From: Streptomyces sp. NBC_01306
GTDB taxonomy: Bacteria > Actinomycetota > Actinomycetes > Streptomycetales > Streptomycetaceae
Assembly: GCF_026340465.1 (NCBI RefSeq)
Contig: NZ_JAPEPC010000001.1
Location: forward strand, 3,436,001-3,500,000
Length of the DNA: 64,000 bases
Direction: 5' to 3'
In this document: positions 44,750-53,726 of the stretch, one piece after another
Position numbering within the stretch: the first letter of the stretch is position 1
Layout of the letters: each line of letters starts with the position of its first letter
Program-made: the position numbers and the translations under genes
The notes under the pieces: generated by a model
Seen by the model: only the letters and a program-made list of their open reading frames with translations
The model's database searches: none
Told to the model about the DNA's origin: nothing

Positions 44750-45577
44750 ATGGGAGTCATGAAGAAGTTCGAGCAGCGTCTCGAAGGTCTGGTCAACGGC
44801 ACCTTCGCGAAGGTGTTCAAGTCCGAGGTCCAGCCCGTCGAGATCGCCGGTGCGCTCCAGCGCGAATGCGACAACAACGCGACGATCTGGAACCGCGAGC
44901 GGACGGTCGTCCCCAACGACTTCATCGTCGAACTGAGCACACCGGACTACGAGCGCCTCAGCCCGTACTCGGGGCAGCTGGGCGACGAACTCTCCGGTCT
45001 GGTCCGGGACTACGCCAAGCAGCAGCGGTACGCCTTCATGGGTCCGATCAAGGTCCATCTGGAGAAGGCCGAGGACCTGGACACCGGTCTCTACCGCGTC
45101 CGCAGCCGCACCCTCGCGTCGAGCACCAGCCAGCAGGGCGCAGACCACGGACCCGCCGCACCGGCTCCCCAGCGGAACGCCGGCGGTTACGGCTACCCGC
45201 CGGCCGCGGCCCCGCCCATGCCCGCCGCACCTCCGCCCGGAGGCCACCGCCCGGCAGCCGGCCGGGCGCCCTCTCCCGGGCCCATGCCGAGCACCCAGAT
45301 CCGGCGCTGGATCGAGGTCAACGGCACCCGCCATCAGATCTCGCGCGCCACTTTGGTCCTCGGCCGCAGCACCGAAGCCGACGTGCGTATCGACGACCCC
45401 GGCGTATCCCGCCGGCACTGTGAGATCCGCGCCGGTTCCCCCTCGACGATCCAGGATCTCGGTTCCACCAACGGCATCGTGGTAGACGGACAGCACACCA
45501 CCCGCGCTACGCTCCGCGACGGCTCGCGGATCGTCGTGGGCAATTCCACCATCGTTTACCGGCAAGCCGAAGGGTGA
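44750..45577 (+). CDS. fhaA: FHA-domain protein FhaA (DUF3662-FHA)
   Basis: 275 residues. Residues 1-120 are the DUF3662 domain (KKFEQRLEGLVNGTFAKVF, RYAFMGPIKVHLEK), then a Pro/Ala/Gly linker of 60 residues and a C-terminal FHA domain: LVLGRSTEADVRIDDPGVSR, RHCEIRAG and LGSTNGIVVDG bind phosphothreonine. In mycobacteria FhaA binds phosphorylated MviN and PbpA and slows wall synthesis. It opens the fhaA-fhaB-pstP-rodA-pbpA-pknB operon. GGAGGAGG precedes; ATG 44750 or 44759. Confidence 0.94.
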   Translation: MGVMKKFEQRLEGLVNGTFAKVFKSEVQPVEIAGALQRECDNNATIWNRERTVVPNDFIVELSTPDYERLSPYSGQLGDELSGLVRDYAKQQRYAFMGPIKVHLEKAEDLDTGLYRVRSRTLASSTSQQGADHGPAAPAPQRNAGGYGYPPAAAPPMPAAPPPGGHRPAAGRAPSPGPMPSTQIRRWIEVNGTRHQISRATLVLGRSTEADVRIDDPGVSRRHCEIRAGSPSTIQDLGSTNGIVVDGQHTTRATLRDGSRIVVGNSTIVYRQAEG

Positions 45578-45587
45578 AGCGGGGGCA

Positions 45588-46106
45588 ATGTCAGAGCTGA
45601 CCCTGACGGTCATGCGGCTAGGTTTCCTAGCTGTTCTGTGGCTGTTCGTGATCGTGGCCGTCCAGGTCATCCGTAGCGATCTGTTCGGAACGCGCGTCAC
45701 GCAACGCGGCTCACGCCGCAACGCGGACGCCCGTCCTCCGCAGACCGCGCGGCAGGCCGCCGCGCCGCCGCAACAGCGTCAGCAGCCGGCCGCCGGCCGC
45801 CAGCGCCGGGGCGCACCCACCAAACTCGTCGTCTCCGAGGGGTCCCTCACGGGCACCACGGTCGCCCTCCAGGGCCAGACCGTCACCCTCGGCCGGGCAC
45901 ATGATTCAACGATCGTGCTGGACGACGACTACGCGTCGAGCAGGCATGCCAGGATCTACCCCGACCGTGACGGCCAGTGGATCGTCGAGGATCTCGGGTC
46001 CACCAACGGCACGTATCTCGACCGGACCCGGCTGACCACCCCGACGCCGATCCCGCTGGGCGCACCGATCCGCATCGGCAAGACCGTCATCGAACTGCGG
46101 AAGTAG
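45588..46106 (+). CDS. fhaB: FHA-domain membrane-anchored protein FhaB/FipA
   Basis: 172 residues. One N-terminal TM helix (about 3-27, LTVMRLGFLAVLWLFVIVAV), an Arg/Gln/Ala-rich linker, and a C-terminal FHA domain with TLGRAHDSTIVLDDDYASSR, RHARIYPD and LGSTNGTYLDRTRL. It recruits Thr-phosphorylated partners of PknB at the membrane. It is ten bases after fhaA. Confidence 0.94.
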   Translation: MSELTLTVMRLGFLAVLWLFVIVAVQVIRSDLFGTRVTQRGSRRNADARPPQTARQAAAPPQQRQQPAAGRQRRGAPTKLVVSEGSLTGTTVALQGQTVTLGRAHDSTIVLDDDYASSRHARIYPDRDGQWIVEDLGSTNGTYLDRTRLTTPTPIPLGAPIRIGKTVIELRK

Positions 46107-46114
46107 TCACGACA

Positions 46115-46136
46115 ATGAGCGAGCGGAGCGAGCGAG
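46115..46136. repeat. GAGCGAGCGG-type short repeat between fhaB and pstP
   Basis: An ATG followed by AGCGAGCGGAGCGAGCGAG. From memory, this motif is scattered between genes in many streptomycete genomes and makes false MSERSER starts. No ribosome site precedes it. Confidence 0.5.
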
Positions 46137-46191
46137 CCGCAGCGGTTCCGGCAACGGACCGGGGCGCGCTCCCGACCGGAGGGTGGGCAGT

Positions 46192-47751
46192 GTGGCTCGA
46201 GACCGGTTGTACCCGGAGCCGACAGGCGAGGTGCGCATGAGTCTGTCCCTGCGCTTCGCCGCCGGATCGCACAAGGGCATGATCCGCGAGGGGAACGAGG
46301 ACTCCGGCTACGCCGGCCCCCGGCTCCTCGCCATCGCCGACGGAATGGGCGGCCAGGCCGCCGGCGAGGTCGCCAGTTCCGAGGTCATCTCCACGCTCGT
46401 CACCCTCGACGACGACGTCCCCGGTTCCGACATCCTGACCTCGCTCGGCACGGCCGTACAACGGGCCAACGACCAGCTCCGCATGATGGTCGAGGAGGAC
46501 CCCCAGCTCGAAGGCATGGGCACCACGCTCACCGCCCTCCTCTGGACCGGTCAGCGCCTCGGCCTCGTGCATGTCGGCGACTCCCGCGCCTACCTCCTGC
46601 GGGACGGCGTCCTGACGCAGATCACCCAGGACCACACCTGGGTGCAGCGCCTCGTCGACGAGGGCCGCATCACCGAGGAGGAAGCCACCACCCACCCGCA
46701 GCGCTCCCTGCTGATGCGCGCGCTGGGCAGTGGTGAACACGTCGAGCCCGACCTCTCCATCCGGGAGGTACGGGCAGGCGACCGCTACATGATCTGTTCC
46801 GACGGGCTCTCCGGCGTCGTCTCCCACCAGACGATGGAAGAGACGCTCGCCAGCTACCAGGGCCCCACGGAGACGATCCAGGAGCTGATCCAGCTCGCCC
46901 TGCGCGGCGGCGGCCCCGACAACATCACCTGCATCGTGGCCGACGTCCTCGACGTCGACTCCAACGACTCCCTGGCCGAGCAGCTCAACGACACCCCGGT
47001 CGTGGTCGGCGCGGTCGCCGAGAACCAGGCGGCCCAGCACGACGGCGGGGCCATGCAGACCCCGGCGGGCCGGGCGTCCGGCCTCGGCCGCCAGGTGCCG
47101 CCGCCCGCGCCGGGAGGCTTCGGCCCGCCCGGAAGCGGCGACGGATACGGCGCGGCCCCCGAAGGCACGTTCGGCGCGTACAGCGACGAGGACTTCACCA
47201 AGCCGTCCGGCGGCCGCAAGTGGATCAAGCGGTCGCTGTTCATCGTGCTCGCCCTCGCCGTCATCGGCGGCGGCCTCTACGGCGGTTACCGCTGGACCCA
47301 GACCCAGTACTACGTCGGGTCCAACAACCAGAACGTCGCGCTCTACCAGGGCATCAGCCAGGACCTCGCCTGGGTCAAGCTCTCGAAGGTCGAGACGGAC
47401 CACCCCGAGATCGAACTCAAGTACCTCCCGCCGTACCAGCGCAAGCAGGTCGACGCGACGATCACCGAAGGCAGCCTCAGCGAGGCGAAGGTCAAGATCG
47501 GCGAACTCGCCCAGCAGGCCGACGTCTGCAAGAAGGACGCGGAGCGCCGCAAGATCGCGGACGAGAAGAAGCCGTCGAAGACGGACACCGGCAAGACGAC
47601 CGGCACCTCAAGCACACTCTCCTCCTCCAAGAGCAGTACGACCTCCCAGAGCGGTACGACAGGGAAACCCAAGCCCAGCGCCAAACCCACGCCCGGCCCC
47701 AGCCTCTCGGAGGACGAGCAGAAGCTGGTCCCGCTGTGCGGTCAGCAGTAG
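46192..47751 (+). CDS. pstP: PP2C Ser/Thr phosphatase PstP
   Basis: 519 residues. Residues about 15-255 are the PP2C domain with the metal-binding motifs GMIREGNEDSGYAG, LAIADGMGGQAAGEVAS and CSDGLSGVV, and GGGPDNITCIVADV. A Pro/Gly-rich linker, one TM helix (about 346-366, SLFIVLALAVIGGGLYGGYRW) and an outer domain with a Ser/Thr/Pro tail follow. It dephosphorylates PknB and its substrates. The GTG at 46192 follows GGAGGG by eight bases; ATG 46237 is an alternative. Confidence 0.94.
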   Translation: MARDRLYPEPTGEVRMSLSLRFAAGSHKGMIREGNEDSGYAGPRLLAIADGMGGQAAGEVASSEVISTLVTLDDDVPGSDILTSLGTAVQRANDQLRMMVEEDPQLEGMGTTLTALLWTGQRLGLVHVGDSRAYLLRDGVLTQITQDHTWVQRLVDEGRITEEEATTHPQRSLLMRALGSGEHVEPDLSIREVRAGDRYMICSDGLSGVVSHQTMEETLASYQGPTETIQELIQLALRGGGPDNITCIVADVLDVDSNDSLAEQLNDTPVVVGAVAENQAAQHDGGAMQTPAGRASGLGRQVPPPAPGGFGPPGSGDGYGAAPEGTFGAYSDEDFTKPSGGRKWIKRSLFIVLALAVIGGGLYGGYRWTQTQYYVGSNNQNVALYQGISQDLAWVKLSKVETDHPEIELKYLPPYQRKQVDATITEGSLSEAKVKIGELAQQADVCKKDAERRKIADEKKPSKTDTGKTTGTSSTLSSSKSSTTSQSGTTGKPKPSAKPTPGPSLSEDEQKLVPLCGQQ

Positions 47752-47775
47752 AGCCGTAGGGGGCCTTTCACCACC

Positions 47776-49185
47776 ATGAGCGTTGTCACCAACACGACCA
47801 CCATTGGCGCGATCGAAGCACCGAGCCGTCGCAATACCGAACTGATGATGCTGGTATTCGCCGTCGCCATCTCGGTGTTCGCGTACGCCAATGTCGGCCT
47901 CGCGATCAACGGTTCGCTGCCGGCGGGCATCCTCGGCTACGGAACGGGCCTCACGCTGCTCGCGGCCGTCGGCCACATCGTGGTGCGCAAGTTCGCGCCG
48001 TACGCCGATCCGCTGCTGCTGCCCGTGGCGACCCTCCTGAACGGCATCGGGCTGGCTCTCGTCTGGCGCCTGGACCAGTCACCGCGGCTGATCCAGCTCC
48101 AGAAGCTCTCCTACGGCGCCTTCCACCCCGCCGCACCGAAGCAGTTGCTCTACTCGGCGATGGGCGTCGCGCTCTTCGTCGTCGTCCTGATGTTCCTCAA
48201 GGACCACCGAATCCTTCAGCGCTACACCTATATCTCCATGGTGGTGGCGCTGGTTCTGCTGATCCTGCCGGTGTTCTTCCACCCGGTGAACGGCGCCAAG
48301 ATCTGGGTCAACCTCGCAGGCTTCACCATCCAGCCCGGTGAGTTCGCCAAGATCGTCATCGCGATCTTCTTCTCCGGCTATCTCATGGTGAAACGCGACG
48401 CGCTGGCCCTGGCCAGCCGCCGCTTCATGGGGCTGTACCTGCCGCGCGGCCGTGACCTCGGGCCGATCCTCGTCATCTGGGCCATGTCGATCCTCATCCT
48501 GGTCTTCGAGACGGACCTCGGGACCTCGTTGCTGTTCTTCGGCCTCTTCGTCGTCATGCTGTACGTCGCGACCGAGCGCACCAGCTGGATCGTCTTCGGA
48601 CTGATCATGTCCGGCGCGGGCGCGGTCGGCGTGGCCACGTTCGAACCCCATGTCCAGCAGCGTGTGGACGCCTGGCTCGCGCCCTTCTCCAAGGCGACGC
48701 TGGCGCAGAGCGACCAGGTCGCCCAGTCCCTGATGGCCTTCGGATCGGGCGGCACTCTCGGCACCGGGCTCGGCCAGGGTCACTCCGACCTCATCGGCTT
48801 CGCGGCGAACTCCGACTTCATCTTCGCCACCGTCGGCGAAGAGTTCGGTCTGGCCGGAATGATGGCCGTCCTGCTGCTCTACGGTCTGATCGTCGAGCGT
48901 GGCGTGCGTACCGCACTGGCAGCCCGTGACCCGTTCGGCAAGCTCCTCGCCGTCGGCCTCTCCAGCGCCTTCGCCATCCAGGTCTTCGTCGTAGCCGGCG
49001 GTGTGATGGGCCTCATCCCGCTGACCGGTATGACCATGCCGTTCATCGCGTACGGCGGATCCTCCGTACTGGCCAACTGGGCCCTGATCGGCATCCTGAT
49101 CCGGATCAGCGACACCGCACGGCGCCCCGCCCCGGCCCCCGCCCCGTCACCCGACGCCGAGATGACCCAGGTGGTCCGACCGTGA
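47776..49185 (+). CDS. rodA: RodA/FtsW family SEDS glycosyltransferase
   Basis: 469 residues with about ten to twelve TM helices. SEDS signatures: GAKIWVNLAGFTIQPGEFAK with the conserved loop, ETDLGTSLLFFGLFVVMLY, and the C-terminal MTMPFIAYGGSSVLANW. It polymerises lipid II into glycan at the growing tip or septum together with the class B PBP encoded next. Its stop overlaps the pbpA start. The ribosome site is weak. Confidence 0.93.
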   Translation: MSVVTNTTTIGAIEAPSRRNTELMMLVFAVAISVFAYANVGLAINGSLPAGILGYGTGLTLLAAVGHIVVRKFAPYADPLLLPVATLLNGIGLALVWRLDQSPRLIQLQKLSYGAFHPAAPKQLLYSAMGVALFVVVLMFLKDHRILQRYTYISMVVALVLLILPVFFHPVNGAKIWVNLAGFTIQPGEFAKIVIAIFFSGYLMVKRDALALASRRFMGLYLPRGRDLGPILVIWAMSILILVFETDLGTSLLFFGLFVVMLYVATERTSWIVFGLIMSGAGAVGVATFEPHVQQRVDAWLAPFSKATLAQSDQVAQSLMAFGSGGTLGTGLGQGHSDLIGFAANSDFIFATVGEEFGLAGMMAVLLLYGLIVERGVRTALAARDPFGKLLAVGLSSAFAIQVFVVAGGVMGLIPLTGMTMPFIAYGGSSVLANWALIGILIRISDTARRPAPAPAPSPDAEMTQVVRP

Positions 49186-50645
49186 ACAAGCCCCTGCGCC
49201 GAATCGCGATCTTCTGCGGTCTGCTCGTCCTCGCCCTGCTGCTGCGGGACAACTGGATCCAGTACATCAAGGCGGACAGCCTCAACGCCCGCAAGGAGAA
49301 CCGCCGCGTCGAGATCGAGCGCTACGCCCACGAGCGCGGCGACATCATCGTCGACGGCAAGGCCGTCACCGGCTCGACCGTGACCCAGGGCAGCATGTAC
49401 AAGTACAAGCGCACCTGGAAGGACGGCCCCATGTGGGCGCCCGTCACCGGGTACGCCTCGCAGGCCTTCGGCGCGACACAGCTGGAGAACCTGAACGACT
49501 CCATCCTGACCGGCAACGACGACCGGCTCTTCTTCGACCGGACGCTCTCCATGTTTACCGGCGAGAAGAAGCAGGGCGGCAACGTCGTCACCACGCTGAA
49601 CGCCGACGCCCAGAAGGCCGCGTACAAGGGGCTCGGCGACAAGAAGGGCGCCGTGGCCGCCCTCGACCCGAAGACCGGCGCGATCCTCGCCATGGCGTCG
49701 ACGCCCTCGTACGACCCCTCGACGTTCGCGGGCAACTCCACGAGCACCGACTCGAAGAACTACACCGCGCTCAAGAACGACAAGAACGAGCCGCTGCTCA
49801 ACCGGGCGCTGCGCCAGACGTATCCGCCCGGCTCCGCCTTCAAGGTGGTCACCGCGTCGGCCGCCCTGGAGAACGGCCTGTACGACAGCGTCGACACCCC
49901 GACCAGGTCCCCGCTGCCCTGGCGACTGCCGCTCTCCTCCAAGGACCTGCCCAACGAGGGCAATCTGCCCTGCAAGAACGCCACGCTGGTTGAAGCCCTG
50001 CGGGTGTCCTGCAACACGGTCTTCGGCAAGATCGGCGCCGACCTCGGTGAGGACAAGATGCGCGCCGAGGCCGAGAAGTTCGGCTTCAACAGCGAGCAGT
50101 TCACGCCCACCCGCTCCAACGCCAGTGTCTTCTCCAAGGACATGGACAAGGCGCAGACCGCGCTCTCCTCGATCGGCCAGTTCAACACCTCGGCAACTCC
50201 GCTGCAGATGGCCATGGTCGCTTCCGCGGTCGCCAACGACGGCACGCTGATGAAGCCGTACATGGTCGACCGTCTCACCGCTCCCAACCTGGACACCGTC
50301 GCCAAGACCGACCCGGAGAAGCAGAGCGAGCCCCTGACGAAGGAGCACGCGCAGATGGTCCAGAAGATGATGGAAGCGGTGGTCGAGAGGGGCACCGGCG
50401 ACAAGGCGCGGATCCCCGGTGTCACCGTCGGCGGTAAGACCGGTACCGCGCAGAACGGCATCAACAACAGCGGCAACCCGTACGCCTGGTTCATCTCGTA
50501 CGCCAAGACCGACCAGGGTTCGCCGGTCGCCGTGGCCGTCGTCGTCGAGGACTCCAACGCCTCCCGCCAGGACATCTCCGGTGGCGGTCTCGCCGCTCCG
50601 ATCGCCAAGGACGTCATGTCCGCCGTCATCAACAGCAAGAAGTGA
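49182..50645 (+). CDS. pbpA: Class B penicillin-binding protein PbpA
   Basis: 487 residues. TM helix at about 6-22, dimer/pedestal domain to about 160, transpeptidase domain from about 160. Active-site Ser218 in PPGSAFKVV (SXXK), SCN in RVSCNTVFGKIG (about 277), and the KTG box GGKTGTAQNG (about 420). It cross-links peptidoglycan outside the membrane as the partner of RodA. The GTG at 49182 overlaps rodA. Confidence 0.95.
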   Translation: MNKPLRRIAIFCGLLVLALLLRDNWIQYIKADSLNARKENRRVEIERYAHERGDIIVDGKAVTGSTVTQGSMYKYKRTWKDGPMWAPVTGYASQAFGATQLENLNDSILTGNDDRLFFDRTLSMFTGEKKQGGNVVTTLNADAQKAAYKGLGDKKGAVAALDPKTGAILAMASTPSYDPSTFAGNSTSTDSKNYTALKNDKNEPLLNRALRQTYPPGSAFKVVTASAALENGLYDSVDTPTRSPLPWRLPLSSKDLPNEGNLPCKNATLVEALRVSCNTVFGKIGADLGEDKMRAEAEKFGFNSEQFTPTRSNASVFSKDMDKAQTALSSIGQFNTSATPLQMAMVASAVANDGTLMKPYMVDRLTAPNLDTVAKTDPEKQSEPLTKEHAQMVQKMMEAVVERGTGDKARIPGVTVGGKTGTAQNGINNSGNPYAWFISYAKTDQGSPVAVAVVVEDSNASRQDISGGGLAAPIAKDVMSAVINSKK

Positions 50646-50808
50646 CGACCGTGACGGAAGGCACACGGCACCTGCGCGATACCGGTCCGATATCAGCTGA
50701 CGGTTGCGGGCTGATCATCCATCCGTGGCCGGTAGCGTATCCGCGAACAGCACACCGCCGGACCACCCCAGGGTGCGGTCGGGACATACGGAGAGGGCTG
50801 GATTAGCT

Positions 50809-52824
50809 ATGGAAGAGCCGCGTCGCCTCGGCGGCCGGTACGAGCTGGGCTCGGTGCTCGGCCGTGGTGGCATGGCCGAGGTCTACCTCGCGCATGACAC
50901 CCGGCTCGGCCGCACCGTCGCCGTGAAGACGCTGCGGGCGGATCTCGCCCGCGACCCGTCCTTCCAGGCCCGGTTCCGCCGTGAGGCCCAGTCGGCCGCC
51001 TCGCTCAACCACCCCGCGATCGTCGCTGTCTACGACACCGGCGAGGACTATGTGGACAACATCTCCATCCCGTACATCGTGATGGAGTACGTCGACGGGT
51101 CCACGCTCAGGGAGCTCCTGCACTCCGGCCGGAAGCTGCTGCCCGAGCGCACCCTGGAGATGACCATCGGCATCCTCCAGGCGCTGGAGTACTCGCACCG
51201 CAACGGCATCGTCCACCGTGACATCAAACCGGCCAACGTCATGCTGACGCGCACCGGCCAGGTCAAGGTCATGGACTTCGGCATCGCCCGCGCCATGGGC
51301 GACTCCGGGATGACGATGACGCAGACGTCCGCGGTGATCGGCACGGCCCAGTACCTCTCCCCCGAGCAGGCCAAGGGGGAGCAGGTCGACGCCCGCTCCG
51401 ACCTGTACTCGACGGGCTGTCTGCTCTACGAGCTGCTGACGGTCCGGCCGCCGTTCATCGGGGACTCCCCGGTCGCGGTGGCCTATCAGCACGTACGCGA
51501 AGAGCCGCAGTCGCCCAGCAACTTCGACGCCGAGATCACGCCCGAGATGGACGCCATCGTCCTCAAGGCCCTGGTCAAGGACCCCGACTACCGTTACCAG
51601 TCGGCCGACGAGATGCGCGCCGACATCGAGGCGTGCCTCGACGGCCAGCCGGTCGCCGCGACCGCGGCGATGGGCATGCCCGGCTACGGCGGTTACGACG
51701 CGGAGCAGCCCACCACCGCCATACGGCAGCAGGACCAGGGCGACGGCCAGACGTCCATGATGCCCCCGGTCCCCCCGGACGAAGGTGGCTACGACGACCG
51801 CCCCGACCGGCGGCGGGGCCGCCCCCAGAAGAAGTCCAACACATCGACGATCCTGCTCATCGTCGCGGGCGTCCTGGTGCTGGTCGGCGCGATCCTCATC
51901 GGGAAGTCGCTGTTCACCAGCAACGACAGCAACTCCGGCAAGGTCGCTGTGCCGCAGCTCGTCGGCCAGTCCCTGGACAGGGCGAAGGAATCGGTCGCCA
52001 ACTCGAAGCTGAAGCTGACCGTGGCGCAGCGGAAGCCCTGCGACAACGCGGCCAAGGGCGATGTCTGCAGCCAGGACCCGAAGTTCGGCGGCGCCACGCT
52101 CCAGCAGGGCGAGACCATCTCGGTCGTCGTGTCCACCGGCGCCCCCAAGATCGATGTGCCCAACGTCAACGGAGACACCGAGGACGAAGCCACGCAGCTC
52201 CTTGAGGGCAAGGGCTTCAAGGTGAACCCGCAGCAGGTCGAGTCCAACCAGGAGGAAGGCAAGGTCTTCGACCAGTCCCCGAAGGGCAACACCACGGCCC
52301 AGAAGGGTTCCGAGGTCACGATCAAGATCGCGAAGTCGACCAAGATCCCGGTACCGGACGTCAAGGGCCGCACCTTCGAGGACGCCTCCAAGCAGCTGAC
52401 CGACGCGGGCTTCCAGGTCTCCCGGGCCGCCGACCAGGAGTCGGAGCAGCCGGTCGGCACGGTGATCAGCCAGGACCCGGGCGGCGGCGAGGCCGCGAAG
52501 GGCGCGACGATCACGCTGACGGTCGCCAAGGCCAAGGCGACGCCTTCGCAGACGGCGGTCCCCGAGATCAGGGGCAAGAAGCTGTCCGAGGCGAAGCAGA
52601 TCCTCAACGGGGCCGGCTTCACCAACATCCAGATCGCGGGCGGCAGTAACGGCGACGACAACGCGATCGTCACCGGCTCCGACCCCGCGGTGGGTACCCA
52701 GGAGGCCGACCCGGGCAGCACCACCGTCACGCTCACGACGATGGGCGGCGGCGGTGGCGGCGGCGGTCACAACAACGGTGGTGGCAACGGCGGCGACGGC
52801 GGCATCTTCGACGGCTGGAACTAG
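50809..52824 (+). CDS. pknB: PASTA Ser/Thr kinase PknB
   Basis: 671 residues. Kinase domain about 10-275 with GRGGMAEVYLAHD, catalytic HRDIKPANVML, MDFGIARAMG and the activation loop TMTQTSAVIGTAQYLSPEQ with phospho-acceptor Thr. A linker, one TM helix (about 346-368), and four PASTA repeats (VPQLVGQSLDRAKES, VPNVNGDTEDEATQLL, VPDVKGRTFEDASKQL, VPEIRGKKLSEAKQIL) follow. The C-terminus is Gly/Asn-rich. It senses wall fragments and controls growth. ATG 50809 begins the family sequence with GGAGAGG upstream. Confidence 0.96.
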   Translation: MEEPRRLGGRYELGSVLGRGGMAEVYLAHDTRLGRTVAVKTLRADLARDPSFQARFRREAQSAASLNHPAIVAVYDTGEDYVDNISIPYIVMEYVDGSTLRELLHSGRKLLPERTLEMTIGILQALEYSHRNGIVHRDIKPANVMLTRTGQVKVMDFGIARAMGDSGMTMTQTSAVIGTAQYLSPEQAKGEQVDARSDLYSTGCLLYELLTVRPPFIGDSPVAVAYQHVREEPQSPSNFDAEITPEMDAIVLKALVKDPDYRYQSADEMRADIEACLDGQPVAATAAMGMPGYGGYDAEQPTTAIRQQDQGDGQTSMMPPVPPDEGGYDDRPDRRRGRPQKKSNTSTILLIVAGVLVLVGAILIGKSLFTSNDSNSGKVAVPQLVGQSLDRAKESVANSKLKLTVAQRKPCDNAAKGDVCSQDPKFGGATLQQGETISVVVSTGAPKIDVPNVNGDTEDEATQLLEGKGFKVNPQQVESNQEEGKVFDQSPKGNTTAQKGSEVTIKIAKSTKIPVPDVKGRTFEDASKQLTDAGFQVSRAADQESEQPVGTVISQDPGGGEAAKGATITLTVAKAKATPSQTAVPEIRGKKLSEAKQILNGAGFTNIQIAGGSNGDDNAIVTGSDPAVGTQEADPGSTTVTLTTMGGGGGGGGHNNGGGNGGDGGIFDGWN

Positions 52825-52847
52825 CCACCAGCCACCGCAGTACCAGG

Positions 52848-52920
52848 CACGGGCGAAGCCCCGGCCCCCGGCAGGACTCCTGAGGAGTCCAGCCCCTGGG
52901 GGGCCGGGGCTTCGCCCGTG
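52848..52920. terminator. Nested bidirectional terminator
   Basis: A perfect 22-bp outer stem (52848-52869 with 52899-52920; starts CACGGGCGAAGCCCCGG) encloses an inner GGACTCC-TGA-GGAGTCC stem. It separates the convergent pknB and sortase genes. Confidence 0.92.
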
Positions 52921-52966
52921 GTTCAGGTCTGTACGTGGCCGGTTGTGAGGCCGGTCCGGCCGGGTG

Positions 52967-53698
52967 TCAGCGCAGCTCGGCCGGCGGGGTGCGCTTCGCG
53001 TCGACCTTCACCGTGCGCTCCAGCTCGCCCCACACGATGTACCGGTAGCGCGACGTGTAGACGGGGGTGCAGGTCGTCAGCGTGATGTAGCGGCCCGGCT
53101 TCTTCTTTCCCGACTCCTTGGGCACCGACTGGAGCACGTCGACGTTGTACTTCGACGTCTGCCGGAGCTCCTTGAACACCTTGTACACGTACCAGGTGTC
53201 CTTGGTCTCGAAGACGACCGGATCGCCGGTCTTCACCTTGTCGATGTTGTGGAACTTCGCGCCGTGCCCGTCGCGGTGCGCGGCCAGCGCGAAGTTGCCC
53301 GTCTTGTCGGACGGGAGTCCCGCCTTGACCGGCTTCACGTAGTAGCCGGCGACGCCCTCGTTCAGGACGCTGGTGCTGGTGCCCCGCCTGACCAGGACCT
53401 CGCCGTTCTTCATCGACGGCACATGCAGGAAGCCGATGCCGTCCTTGGTGTCGAGGGCGCCCGGACCGGTGCTGGGGTGCGACCAGTTGTCGCGGATCTT
53501 GTCGCCCTGTTTCGCCGCGTGCCGGTCGGCCACGACGTTCGTCCACCACAGCGAGTAGACGACGAAGAGTCCGAGCACAAGCCCCGCTGTGATGAGCAGT
53601 TCGCCGAATACGCTGACCGCGGTCGCGACCGGGCCCCGTCGGCCGCGGCGGGCGCGGGGCGTGATTGTCTGCTCGTCCTGCTCGGTCGTCGATGCCAC
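52967..53698 (-). CDS. Class E sortase (1)
   Basis: 243 residues. Basic N-terminus, one TM helix (about 27-50), then the sortase barrel: FLHVPSM, FALAAHRDGHG with the catalytic His, ITLTTCTP with the catalytic Cys, and the Arg in TSRYRYIVWG. Class E enzymes in streptomycetes usually recognise LAXTG tails and attach chaplins and pili-like proteins. It lies 28 bases downstream of a second sortase. Confidence 0.94.
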   Translation of the reverse strand: MASTTEQDEQTITPRARRGRRGPVATAVSVFGELLITAGLVLGLFVVYSLWWTNVVADRHAAKQGDKIRDNWSHPSTGPGALDTKDGIGFLHVPSMKNGEVLVRRGTSTSVLNEGVAGYYVKPVKAGLPSDKTGNFALAAHRDGHGAKFHNIDKVKTGDPVVFETKDTWYVYKVFKELRQTSKYNVDVLQSVPKESGKKKPGRYITLTTCTPVYTSRYRYIVWGELERTVKVDAKRTPPAELR

Positions 53699-53726
53699 CG
53701 CACCTGTCCCCTGTAGTCCGTAACCG

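Noticed and set aside
48879..50666. 595-codon open frame antisense to pbpA and the rodA end
   Set aside because: Spans two real genes on the other strand and shows no family features.
50803..52770. 655-codon open frame antisense to pknB
   Set aside because: Shadow of pknB in the complementary codon-position frame; no domain and implausible composition.
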